This document shows positions 26,013 to 35,900 of a stretch of DNA of 64,000 nt, in pieces. The stretch is from Mucilaginibacter psychrotolerans (GTDB lineage: Bacteria > Bacteroidota > Bacteroidia > Sphingobacteriales > Sphingobacteriaceae), in assembly GCF_004519315.1 (NCBI RefSeq), contig NZ_SOZE01000007.1:155154-219153 (forward strand), read 5' to 3'. The notes below the pieces were generated by a model. The model was not told where the DNA came from, did not search any database, and saw only the letters and a list, made by a program, of their open reading frames with translations. The position numbers and the translations under genes were made by a program. The first letter of the stretch is position 1. Each line of letters opens with the position of its first letter.

Positions 26013-26381
26013 TTAGTCGTCTCCATTCATAATGCGCTCTCTGAAAGCATATCTCATTTTTTGAAGTTCTACAACTAATTCCAAACATTCATTTAGTTTT
26101 TCTTTTGAACCATATTTTCGCCGCTCGCATATTAATAACTGCGTCTCAACCTCAAAGGAAGATGTAAGTGAAGTCGTCAGAAATTCACCGAAGTGCACTT
26201 TGGTCCTTTTACCGGAGCCCTCCGCAATATTTGATGGTATAGAACAAGAACACCTGTTAAGCTGATCGATTAGATTAAACCGTTCATCAATAGGTAAGCC
26301 TTTGCAATAATCAAAAGTTAAATCCGTCAAGTCCATAGACCGCTGCCAAATCTTCAAGTTCTTGAAATTGTGCCTAATCAT
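26013..26381 (-). CDS. Orphan four-helix-bundle protein (23S rRNA intervening-sequence / S23 family)
   Basis: The start is ATG 26381, giving 122 residues; the longer frame reads back through the repeat and the miaB end. The sequence fits the S23/IVP four-helix-bundle family (PF05635, TIGR02436): FKNLKIWQRSMDLTDLTF, LIDQLNRCSCSIPSNIAEGSGKRT, FLTTSLTSSFEVETQLLI and LVVELQKMRYAFRERI. These proteins were first seen inside 23S rRNA intervening sequences and are close to the accessory protein of diversity-generating retroelements; orphan copies are frequent in Bacteroidota. No rRNA or reverse transcriptase is nearby. The gene is flanked by opposed simple repeats and sits in an otherwise tight gene series, as an insertion would. 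Cellular role unknown. Confidence 0.85.
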   Translation of the reverse strand: MIRHNFKNLKIWQRSMDLTDLTFDYCKGLPIDERFNLIDQLNRCSCSIPSNIAEGSGKRTKVHFGEFLTTSLTSSFEVETQLLICERRKYGSKEKLNECLELVVELQKMRYAFRERIMNGDD

Positions 26382-26391
26382 GACTTTCTGC

Positions 26392-26430
26392 TTTTTTCTC
26401 TTGCTTCTTGATTCTTGACTTCTTGCTTCT
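26392..26430. repeat. Degenerate 'CAAGAAGCAAGA' repeat, right flank, abutting the miaB stop
   Basis: The minus strand reads AGAAGCAAGAAGTCAAGAAT and continues CAAGAAGCAAGAGAAAA. It overlaps the miaB stop codon (26429-26431) and is the inverted partner of 25950-25989. Confidence 0.65.
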
Positions 26431-27883
26431 ATTCCACTATTCTTCCTATCAGCGTTGCCGATGTAGTCCTCTCCACCAACACATTCGCGTATTGGCCTGG
26501 CTTGTACCCTTCTGTTACCGGGAATATCACCATCGCGTTCTGGTCGCTTCGGCCGCAATAATCGTTGTTCGATTTTTTAGAGAAGCCCTCTATCAGCACT
26601 TTCTCTACACGGCCTAAACGTGCCTGCATGCGGTAGTACGAGTACTGTTGCTGCTTGGCTACTATTTCTGCCAAACGCGCTTGTTTTACGGCTTCGGGTA
26701 TATCATCTGCATAACGTTTGGCGGCTAAAGTGCCGGGTCGTTCGCTGTATTTAAACATGTAGGCAAAATCGTATTTTACGTAATCCATCATGGTTACGCT
26801 GTCGTTATGCTCCTCATCTGTTTCGGTGCAAAAACCGGTAATCATATCGGTTGATATTGCGCACTCCGGTATTATCCTGCGGATGGCGTCGATACGGTTG
26901 ATGTACCAGTCGCGGTCGTAAGTGCGGTTCATCAGCTCTAGTATGCGGCTGCTGCCGCTTTGCACTGGCAGGTGTATATAGTTGCAGATATTATCGTACT
27001 TGGCAATGGTGTAAAGCACCTCGTCGGTAATGTCTTTAGGGTGTGAAGTGGAGAAACGAACCCGCAAATCCGGGTTAATTAAAGCAACCATTTCCAACAG
27101 GTTGGCAAAGTTTACAATCTTCACTTCGCTTACTACTGCCAACTGATCACTGTTATCTGCCAACTGGCTACTCCACTTGTACGAATCCACATTCTGCCCC
27201 AGCAAGGTTACCTCGCGGTAGCCGTGGTTAAACAAATCTGTACATTCCTTTACTATCGAAACCGCATCGCGGCTACGCTCGCGGCCACGGGTAAATGGCA
27301 CCACGCAGAACGAACACATATTATCGCAGCCACGCATAATGGAAACAAAGGCGTTGATACCATTACTGTTCAGGCGCACCGGGCTGATATCGGCATAAGT
27401 TTCTTCGCGACTAAGCAATACGTTTACAGCGCGCTGGCCACCATCTACTTGCTCTATCAGGTTTGGCAGGTCGCGGTAGGCATCTGGGCCTACTACTACA
27501 TCTACCAGTTTTTCTTCCTCTAAAAATTTAGCTTTAAGGCGTTCGGCCATGCAGCCCAATACGCCAACCACCATGCCCGGGTTTTTGAATTTTGCTCCGG
27601 CGAATTCTTTTAGGCGGTTACGCACGCGTACTTCCGCATTCTCGCGGATAGAGCAGGTGTTGATGAAAACCACATCAGCGTTGTTGAAATCGCCGGTTGT
27701 TTCAAACCCGCTGTCGGCCAGTATCGAAGCTACTATCTCGCTGTCAGAAAAATTCATGGCGCAGCCGTAGCTTTCTATATAAAGCTTGCGCCCGTTATTT
27801 TTGCCAACAGGTTTCAATACCAAAGCCTCGCCCTGCCTGCTCTCGTCATGTGCCTTATCCAGTATAAGCAAATCCATCGTCAT
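26429..27883 (-). CDS. miaB: tRNA-2-methylthio-N6-dimethylallyladenosine synthase MiaB
   Basis: The 484-residue radical SAM methylthiotransferase carries all six cluster ligands. Cys41, Cys77 and Cys111 bind the auxiliary cluster ([22 protein letters not shown]), and Cys186, Cys190 and Cys193 form the radical SAM CxxxCxxC ([10 protein letters not shown]). A C-terminal TRAM domain ends in SATLIGRIV. It adds the methylthio group to i6A37 of tRNAs reading UNN codons. Residues about 239-251 ([12 protein letters not shown]) come from a short DNA repeat with two direct copies of AGTTGGCAG, in a loop after [14 protein letters not shown] second ATG lies two codons inside. It is the first gene of the minus-strand block. 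Confidence 0.96.
   Translation of the reverse strand: MTMDLLILDKAHDESRQGEALVLKPVGKNNGRKLYIESYGCAMNFSDSEIVASILADSGFETTGDFNNADVVFINTCSIRENAEVRVRNRLKEFAGAKFKNPGMVVGVLGCMAERLKAKFLEEEKLVDVVVGPDAYRDLPNLIEQVDGGQRAVNVLLSREETYADISPVRLNSNGINAFVSIMRGCDNMCSFCVVPFTRGRERSRDAVSIVKECTDLFNHGYREVTLLGQNVDSYKWSSQLADNSDQLAVVSEVKIVNFANLLEMVALINPDLRVRFSTSHPKDITDEVLYTIAKYDNICNYIHLPVQSGSSRILELMNRTYDRDWYINRIDAIRRIIPECAISTDMITGFCTETDEEHNDSVTMMDYVKYDFAYMFKYSERPGTLAAKRYADDIPEAVKQARLAEIVAKQQQYSYYRMQARLGRVEKVLIEGFSKKSNNDYCGRSDQNAMVIFPVTEGYKPGQYANVLVERTTSATLIGRIVE
27136..27166. repeat. In-frame 'AGTTGGCAG' repeat within miaB
   Basis: Two direct copies of CTGCCAACTG (27136-27145 and 27157-27166) are 21 bases apart inside the miaB reading frame. 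On the coding strand they read CAGTTGGCAG and encode QLA twice. The word matches a simple dispersed repeat type seen between genes in Bacteroidota (knowledge of the group, not checked here). Confidence 0.6.
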
Positions 27884-27900
27884 CCTTAAAAATTGAAGGG

Positions 27901-27908
27901 CAAAAATA
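27901..27908 (-). promoter_or_regulatory. -7 box of the miaB promoter
   Basis: On the minus strand, TATTTTTG is a perfect TAnnTTTG box about 18 bases before the miaB start. No clear TTG lies at the -33 distance. Confidence 0.5.
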
Positions 27909-28026
27909 CAAAATTTTAGTTAATGATGTGACAGTTTGTCAGCGACTAACAAAATGAATATTTTATTGTTAAGTAAATGCCTCTGATATTGGAGGATAAT
28001 AGAAGGTAAAACAAATCGCACTGGAA

Positions 28027-29838
28027 ATGTCCTTTAAACTATTAAAGCACCGCTGGCAAAAAATCACCCTAATTGCTTTGCTCGCCATGTTCGGCGTTAC
28101 GATTATAGCCGCACTATTCGCCAATAGCTACTTTGCGCCAAAATTGGCCGATAAGATAAAAGCCGAGGTACTTAAAAGTAGCGATAGCCTCTACTGTATA
28201 AATATCGGCAATACCGAATTGCACATCCTCCGCGGCACCGCCACCCTCTACGATATCAAACTGAGTGTAGATACCAGTGTTTACAATCTCAAGAAAAAAC
28301 AAGGCACCGCACCGAACAGCCTGTACCAATTGCAGGTAAACCGCTTAGTGGTATCGCACATGCAGCTGCTTAAGCTATATTTAAAAAAGGAGCTGAATAT
28401 CGGCAGGATAACCCTGAACGCTCCCGAAGTAGAGATTGGCTACCATGTCAACCAACCCGATACGGCTAGAAAAGATAACCGCACGCTTTGGCAAAAAATA
28501 TCCAAATCGCTTAAGTTGGTTAACGTGGGCGAGATTTTTTTGAACGATGTAAAGTTGAAGTATAAAGATTACTCGGGGCCTAAAGTAGCCATATCGAAGT
28601 TTAAGCAACTCAACCTTAAAGCCACCAGCATGCTGATAGACTCGGCAACGCAAAAAGACACGAGCAGGTTTTTATTTTGCAAGGACATTACTACCGAGTT
28701 ATTCAATTACAGCAGTAAATCGGCAAATGGGCTCTACAACTTCAAAATTAAGTCCGTAAAGCTATCTACAGAAACTTCCCGCTTAATTATTACCGGCCTA
28801 AACTTACAACCCGCAGACCATGTTAAATTCTTCAATACCGTAAAGGACGACCGCTTTACCCTGAGGATAGATTCGGCCATATTCAACAAATTCGATTACC
28901 AGAACTACCGTGAAAAACATGATTTGGATGTATCGAAAATCACCCTGTATAAAGGTTTTTTTGAGGTGTACAGCAACTATAACGGCAAGTTACAAACAAC
29001 AGACAGGTTGGTTACCTTCCCCAACTGGGCCATCCGCCATGCCATCAAAGCAAAGCTGAACATCGATACGCTCGACCTGAAAAATTTTGCCGTAACCTAC
29101 AAGCAACTCAACAAAGTGCCCATGAAAACGGGAATGATATGTTTTAACCGTATCAACACCCGGTTCCTCAACCTTACCAACAAAGCAGAAAAGCTCCAGA
29201 AAAACAAAATCGCAACCGCCAACGTCAGCAGCTATTTTATGGGAAAGGGAAAGTTCAACATATCCTTCAACTTTAATTTAACTGATGCGGCTTACAGCTA
29301 CAGTTACAAAGGGTACCTTGGACCAATTGATATGGCAGAGGCCAACCCTTCACTGATGCCCTTATCACTGGTCAAAATCACTTCCGGAAGAGTAAAGAGC
29401 CTCGATTTTAATATTCACAGCACACAAAAAACTTCTACGGGGACGGTGTCGCTGTTATACAATAATTTGCAGGTAGATGTGCTGCGGAAAGATTACACCA
29501 AAAAATCCGTCATCACCACGTTGGCAAATACATTCATCCTCAAACATGATAACCCGGACGATGGCGGCAATACGCCGCGACTGGCAAAGGTGGCGTTCAT
29601 CCGACCTGCAAACTTCCCTTTCTTTAAAACCGTTTGGCAAACCATTTTGGCGGGCATGAAACCATGCGCAGGCGTGGGCAAAACTCAGGAAGACAAATTC
29701 AACAAGCAAAATGCCGATGACGCCCGCAAAGAACAGGAAGATTTGCTGAAGGATGCCAAGAAAAAGAAGGAAGAAGAGGATAAGAAGTTTAAGGAGGCGT
29801 TGAAAAAGAAGAACGAGGAAGAGAAGAAGAAAGGATAA
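28027..29838 (+). CDS. AsmA/DUF748-like membrane-anchored protein with Lys/Glu tail
   Basis: The protein is 603 residues with one N-terminal membrane helix (about 13-35) and a large extracytoplasmic part. The early segment (FAPKLADKIKAEV, LYCINIGNTELHILRGTATLYDIKLSVD) and repeated beta-rich pieces (INTRFLNLTN, LGPIDMAEANPSLMPLSLVKITSGRVKSLDF) resemble the AsmA/DUF748 superfamily, whose members form lipid-conducting beta grooves across the periplasm. The last 50 residues are a highly charged KKKEEE coil. It is divergent from miaB and stands alone, with sprA converging from the other side. The family assignment is by pattern and is moderately certain; lipid transport is inferred. Confidence 0.65.
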   Translation: MSFKLLKHRWQKITLIALLAMFGVTIIAALFANSYFAPKLADKIKAEVLKSSDSLYCINIGNTELHILRGTATLYDIKLSVDTSVYNLKKKQGTAPNSLYQLQVNRLVVSHMQLLKLYLKKELNIGRITLNAPEVEIGYHVNQPDTARKDNRTLWQKISKSLKLVNVGEIFLNDVKLKYKDYSGPKVAISKFKQLNLKATSMLIDSATQKDTSRFLFCKDITTELFNYSSKSANGLYNFKIKSVKLSTETSRLIITGLNLQPADHVKFFNTVKDDRFTLRIDSAIFNKFDYQNYREKHDLDVSKITLYKGFFEVYSNYNGKLQTTDRLVTFPNWAIRHAIKAKLNIDTLDLKNFAVTYKQLNKVPMKTGMICFNRINTRFLNLTNKAEKLQKNKIATANVSSYFMGKGKFNISFNFNLTDAAYSYSYKGYLGPIDMAEANPSLMPLSLVKITSGRVKSLDFNIHSTQKTSTGTVSLLYNNLQVDVLRKDYTKKSVITTLANTFILKHDNPDDGGNTPRLAKVAFIRPANFPFFKTVWQTILAGMKPCAGVGKTQEDKFNKQNADDARKEQEDLLKDAKKKKEEEDKKFKEALKKKNEEEKKKG

Positions 29839-29975
29839 ACCATCGAGTCACTACGAGCGATAGCGCGGCAACTATTGGCAAGTAGTTCGGATATGCAGAG
29901 CGGCACTGCTTAACGGGGATTGCTACGTAGCCCCCGCTCTATGCCTTCTGCCGCTCCTCGCAGCGGTGAGGAGCG
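29839..29975. other. Structured intergenic region between convergent genes
   Basis: This 137-base gap contains a perfect 8-base hairpin, CGCTCCTC/GAGGAGCG (29952-29975), directly against the sprA stop, and a longer imperfect one around GGGGATTGCTACGTAGCCCC. No T tract follows the first hairpin. It probably includes the sprA terminator and may be a repeat remnant. Confidence 0.4.
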
Positions 29976-32900
29976 TTACTGCAACAATAGCTTCAAGTTA
30001 ATCCCAAAGTTGGTAAACGAGGTATTAAATGTTTGCGAGGTATAAGGTTTGGTAATATTGCTGTCGTAAAAGATATTGAGATTGAAACGCTGGTTGATGA
30101 CGTAATCGATGGATGGGCGCATGGTGATATTCTTGGAACCCGACGATACCTCTGCCTCCTCCACGTCAGCGCGGTATATTAGCGTTTTGTTATCGCGGAT
30201 GGACACATCCAGCTTAAAGTTGATATCGTTGTTGGCCTTGCTGGCAAACCAGCCAAACGGCATCTTGAAATTCTTAGGGCGGTAACCAAAACCTAACACC
30301 ACGATATTCTCGCTTTGCTGGGCCAATTGACTGTTCAGTAAACTGAGGGCCAGTGAACGCGTTTTGCGGAACTCGAGGTTGGCGGTCATGCTGTTCTTAA
30401 AACGTACATCCACGCCCAGCAGCGGCACAAATTGCTCAAATATACTCACCTGCGTCATCTGGTAAAAGGGCAGGAAATCGGCATTGGCATCGCGCGATGT
30501 TACGCCGCCATTGGCTTCCTGGTATTGCAGCAGCGTAGTATACCCGTTTACGTTGTACGAAGAACGGTAACCGTGGCGAATATCAAAGGAATCGAAAATC
30601 TCGGTAAGAAAGGCAATCTTGCCTAGTCCGTTGTAGGTTATTTGCCAATTGGGTATAGGTGTAGAGGGGAACTGGCTAAGCGAAACACTGGTTGCATCTT
30701 TACCCATATAAGCGGCTAAAAATGCCGGCACCAATACATTCTGCGCATTGGCCCCGTAGCCATCGGCAAAGTCTGTGGTACTAACACCCGAGTTAGGGTT
30801 TGCAGCCCCCAGGCGTTTAGAGATTACCGCCCTGTTATCTAAAAATTGCTGGAAGGTGGTCGATTTATTACTAACCCCTGTGGACTTAGAGAACGCTGTA
30901 GCCAATGATAAGATCGATACGCTGTACGTACCCGAGGTGGTAGGGCTAAGGTTTTCTATGCTATTGCTGCTGGCCAGATATTTAAAGTTGGTTTGATAGT
31001 TACGGTCCTGCGTTTTAAAGGCTATCAGTTCTATCCGCAAATCTTTAAATGGTTCTATAATGCTGCGCAGGTGCAAATCGGAGTTGAAGGTGCGCACATA
31101 GGGTTGGTTTTGCAGCGTATCGCTGGTTATCCAGCCATTGGCAACGGCACGGTTACGCAAATCGGCCTGGCTGCCCAACAGGAAGCCAATGCCCGGCGAA
31201 TCATACGTAAAATCCTGCCCAAAGAAATTCGATTGCGGCAAATAGCCAGGTAAAAAGGTACCCTCGGTGCGGGTGTAGGTACCGCTTACGTTTTTGATGC
31301 CCGTCAATATGCCCAGCAGCACGCCGCCAATGCCACCTTTATCCGCAGTGCCTTTGCGTAATGCCTTAAACTTATTGTAAAGCGTGGTGAACGTCAGCGT
31401 TGGGTTCAGTTGTATGGTGCGCGAGTTTTGGATACTGTTACCAACGTTATAGTCGGGGTTGTTAATAGCAAATTCGGGCTGGGTTTGCCAGTTGAAGTGC
31501 GTGCTGTAGCGGGCTATCAGGGCCGTCCAATCCATACCCGGTATTTTATTTATCGGCGTGGTATAGTTAAAGTTGATGGTGTGATTATAGTTGGTGGTGC
31601 GGCCAAGCCTTTTTAGGTTCTCCCATAGGGTATCCCGCTTCAGCCCGTTGATGCGGCCCGCAGGTTCATCTACTACAGATAAATTGGTAGCATCAATATC
31701 CATCTGCAGAGATTTGGATAAATTCCAGCCGATACCGTAAACACGGGTAATATTAAAATTTTTATTGAAACTGGTGGGTATGGGTATATAGTTATTAGGG
31801 TCGTTGTTCCGCAACGTGTTTTCCGAATAATATCTGTCGAAATTGATGCTGAAATTCAGCCTGGATGGCAACAGACTGAAATTAAAATCCCTTGCCAAAG
31901 CCAGCAGGTTACTTTTGATAATTTTTTCAAAAGGCGAATAATATTTAGGCTGGTTGCTGTAGTTATAAGCCAGGCTTACACGATATGTGCGCGCAAGATC
32001 GCTCTGTACAATGAAATCGTGGTGTGTATATTCGGTATAAGCGTAGGTGGCGCTAAAGTTCTCAATATCATAAACACGTACCGGCGCGTTGGCATCCGTT
32101 CGCTCTTTATGCACATTGGTAAAGTTGATGCTCTTGCGCATGGTGTAATCGATAGATACATTGCGGATAGAATCCCGGGCCTGCGACGTGGGTGCAGCGG
32201 CGAGGGTTTTCTTCAGTTCCACATCCGGCGATTGCGGGTCGTACTGCGGGGTGGCTACTGCGTTGCTCACGTTTATATAGGCCGGTATCTTGATACCGCT
32301 TTTGGCCGGGAAGAATTTGCCCAGTTCCACGCTGCCCGATATATCGTACAACTGATTATCGCTTCGGCTCCTGTCGCTCACGCGCGAATCTAGCGAACCA
32401 AAACCAACGGTACTTTTACTCCCCGATACGGTGATGTTGGCAAAATCTGCCAGGGCAAAATCTGCCCTTGCAGTTGCCGCCCATCCGCCGCGCTGGTCAA
32501 AATCTGTCAACCGCAGCTCATCAAACCACAACGTTCCCGTTTTATCCAAACCATCATCCGACCCCGCATTGCTTCCCTTATAAGGGTTACGCACGCCCAC
32601 CATAATGGTACGCAGACGGCTGAGGTCGGGCTGGCCTTTTATGGTTACTTTGTTGCGCCCGTCGGTATAGACAAACGGCGTAGTAAATGGCCATGGCAAG
32701 CCATTCAACTTGGCGTTGTTACGGGCCAGTTTGGCACTGGTTAACAGGTCCAGCTGCAAATCCAATTCGTTGCCGGCGGGCCATATGGCACCAGGGTCGC
32801 GGGTACCGGGCTGGGTTATAGCCAGAGGTACTTCGTATTCATAATAGTTATCCTGATAGTCTACCCCCAAACGGATAAAGGCGTTCAGGTCATTATCCAC

Positions 32901-35900
32901 CAACTGGTCACCCTCGGCATGGATAAACATCTGAATCTTTTTGTACGAACGCAAATCATTATAAAATGTGCGGAACGCGGCGCGGGAGTAACCATCGCGC
33001 AGGTTGGTAACCTTTATCGATAAGGATTGCTCGTTCAGCTTGGTATCTGTTTGCAGGTTGTTATAGTTGCGCTGGCGGTTTATGCCCGGCGGCACTACGT
33101 AAGGTATAGGCGTGCGGTTACCGTTCTCTTCAATGTTCACCGCCTGCACATCCAGCACCGAGTTATCGTTTGTTGGATTTTGTATGGCTGGGTCGGCAAT
33201 TACATTCAAAGGATTGTTAGCGGCGTTGAAGCTGCGCCATTCGCCACGTACCAACTGCAGGGTAGCAAAACGCAGTACCGAAGTATCGGCAAAATTGGTC
33301 ATGAACATGCGCATAAAGCGGATGGCCTTAAAATCCTGTATGTTGCCTACCTTGCTTTGGTAATCGGCTATCGGTATCCTGAACTGGTACCAGGTAACGG
33401 CTTCCGTTTGGCCATTGGCCAGCTTTACGTTGGAGGTTACCTTATCGCTGATGTAGTTTTGGCCAACCAGCATATCCTGCGGGCGGATAGACACCCGGTA
33501 CTGGAAGTACTCGTCTGTCTGGCTCATGTTGTTATCTTTGTTGATGTCCTCACCATCGGGCAGGGAGGTCGATGCTGAGGTTTGCAGGCCAAGCTCTGCC
33601 TGCGATTGCTCTGCTGTTTTGGAGTTTCCCTCAGTGCCATTGTAGCGGCTATAACGCTCCATGATGCCTGCGCGCGACTGGTCCAAATCAGGGCCCTGGT
33701 AATAGCGATAATCATCAGATGATGGGTCGGCTACGAAAGCGGCGGCGGCCTGCGGACTCAATACAGCTTTCACCTGGTTTACTATGCTGGAGAACTTCGT
33801 TTGCTCATCAGTGCTGTTCAAACCGTCTAAGCCCACATCCTGCAATGCGCGCGAATTGGGGTCGTTGTCAAAAGCGTTAATAACCGGCTGCAGTTTAGAT
33901 ACCCTGCCCCAGTTAGTGTCGTCGGTTTTATCGGTAGCGCCGTCAATAGGAAGGCCGTTCTCTAGGCTCTTGCGGCCATCTTTCAGCACGTCTTCAGATA
34001 CGCTGCCGAGGTTAAAAAACAAGTCGCCGCCCTGCGATGCGGGCTTATAGATGAATGGGTCCATTACCCAGAACTCGATATAGCCTACGTTCAACGATTC
34101 GAAATCGTTGGTCTCCAGCTTACGGAACATACCTCCCCAGCGGGTTTTAGGGTTCTGCAGCGAACCATCGCTGTTGATGCCCGTGGTGGTATAGTTATAT
34201 GGCCCGCGTACTGTTGGGTAGAAAGCCATGTTCAGCGTGGCCAAAGTTAACGGCTGCCCGGTTACCGATTGCTTGTAGGGGAACACTTCCTGTTCTATCA
34301 CCTGCCTTACGTAATGGTTCGATAGGTCGGTGCGGTTAATGGGGATATTGCCGGAGTTGGTATAAAATATAGGGTCGATATTGTAGAACGCCAAACGCGC
34401 GCGGTTAAAGCCGTAGCTTAAATCGTTAAACAGCTGCGACTCGTTGAACATCTGCGGCGTGCCGGATATTTGCCAGCTCACGGCACTTTTCACATCGATA
34501 ACCGAACGGCTGTTCTCGAAATCATCAAGATACGAAGTACCGTTCTTCGAGCCTGCAAAGTTCAATGCGCCCGGGCTGCCGGGCATCAGCTTCGCAAACT
34601 CGCCGCTTAGGTTGATAGTAGATGGTGCCTTGGTATTAATTAGCGGTATCTTGTCTACCAGCCGGGTTAAAAAGCGTGATGTAGTAGTATAATTGGCATC
34701 GAAACCGAAGATGCTGTTGGAGATAGACTCCTCGCCCACCAACTCATTCTGCGTAATAGGTTGCTCGGTAAGGTGCATAAAGGTTGCGCCGAGGGCAAGC
34801 TTATCGCTTGCGCGGTAATCGAGCCGGGTGCCCCAAAGCGATTTTTGCTGTACGCCAAAAAGCTCGTTATTCTCCAACTTGATATTAATGGGCTGGCCCG
34901 AGGAAAGCAGTGCCTGATTCAATATCCTAATACGGCCCGAACTATAATCGACGGTGTAATCCGCCCCCTCATTCAATTTTAAATTGCCTGCCGTAACCAC
35001 CACCGAGCCCTGCGGTATATTCACAGCATTCAATTGGTATTCAGAGCCCTGGGTTGAGGTGTATGTTCCTTTTATCAAATACCTGTTCAGCTTGGGGAAA
35101 AGCTGTTGTGCGATGGTTTTGGTAGAATCATACAAGGGTTGGTACACATACCGCGCGGCAAGGTCGGCCTCGCCGGGGGTAAATTGCTTCGCGAGGTCGG
35201 AGCCGAAAGGCTCCAGCACCGGGAACATAATGCGCCCATTCTGCGAATCAATGGTTATCCCCTCCAAAAAGTCGAAGAAGCCATCGGGCCGCTTATCGCT
35301 CTGCTGATCCAGATTATCCACGCTCGTTAGCTGCAGCCACCGCTTGCTTTTGGTGTTCGTACCCTCATCCATTATCGTTTTCTCGATGCCCGATTTATCA
35401 TCCAGGCGACTGATGTTCAGTTTAAAATCATTCGAACTGATACCATACGCGCCCAGCGAGTAGATGTTCTTCATCATCAAATCCCAGGTAGGCAGATTGG
35501 TTTTCAGCAATTCGTTCTTCAATAATTTCACGAAGAGTACCTTCGGCGTGGCGGGGTCAACGGCTTGGTCGCTACTGAACTCGCCCACCTGGTATTGCTG
35601 CCCGTTATATGAGTATTGGTAGGCCACAGCCAAAACCTCGTCGTTATTCAAAGGGTAATTCAGCGAGATATAACCCAACTGCGGATGCAGGGTGTATTCC
35701 TTTTCGGTGAGCTTGCGGGCGTAGGTAAGCTTGGCGTAGTTATCGGTTGCACCCGTTGCGCGGAAGTAATTAGCCACATCATTGGAATTGGTGGCACGGG
35801 AACCGGCGGGCAGGTTTGCCAATAAATTGTTGGATTGCTGGGTAAAACCAGGCCCGCTGAAACCCGCAGGCAAGCCACTAAAGCCCGCACCGCCTTGTAC

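Noticed and set aside
26382..26558. N-terminal extension of the four-helix-bundle protein
   Set aside because: The extension reads through the repeat and into the miaB coding region in another frame; family homology begins at ATG 26381.
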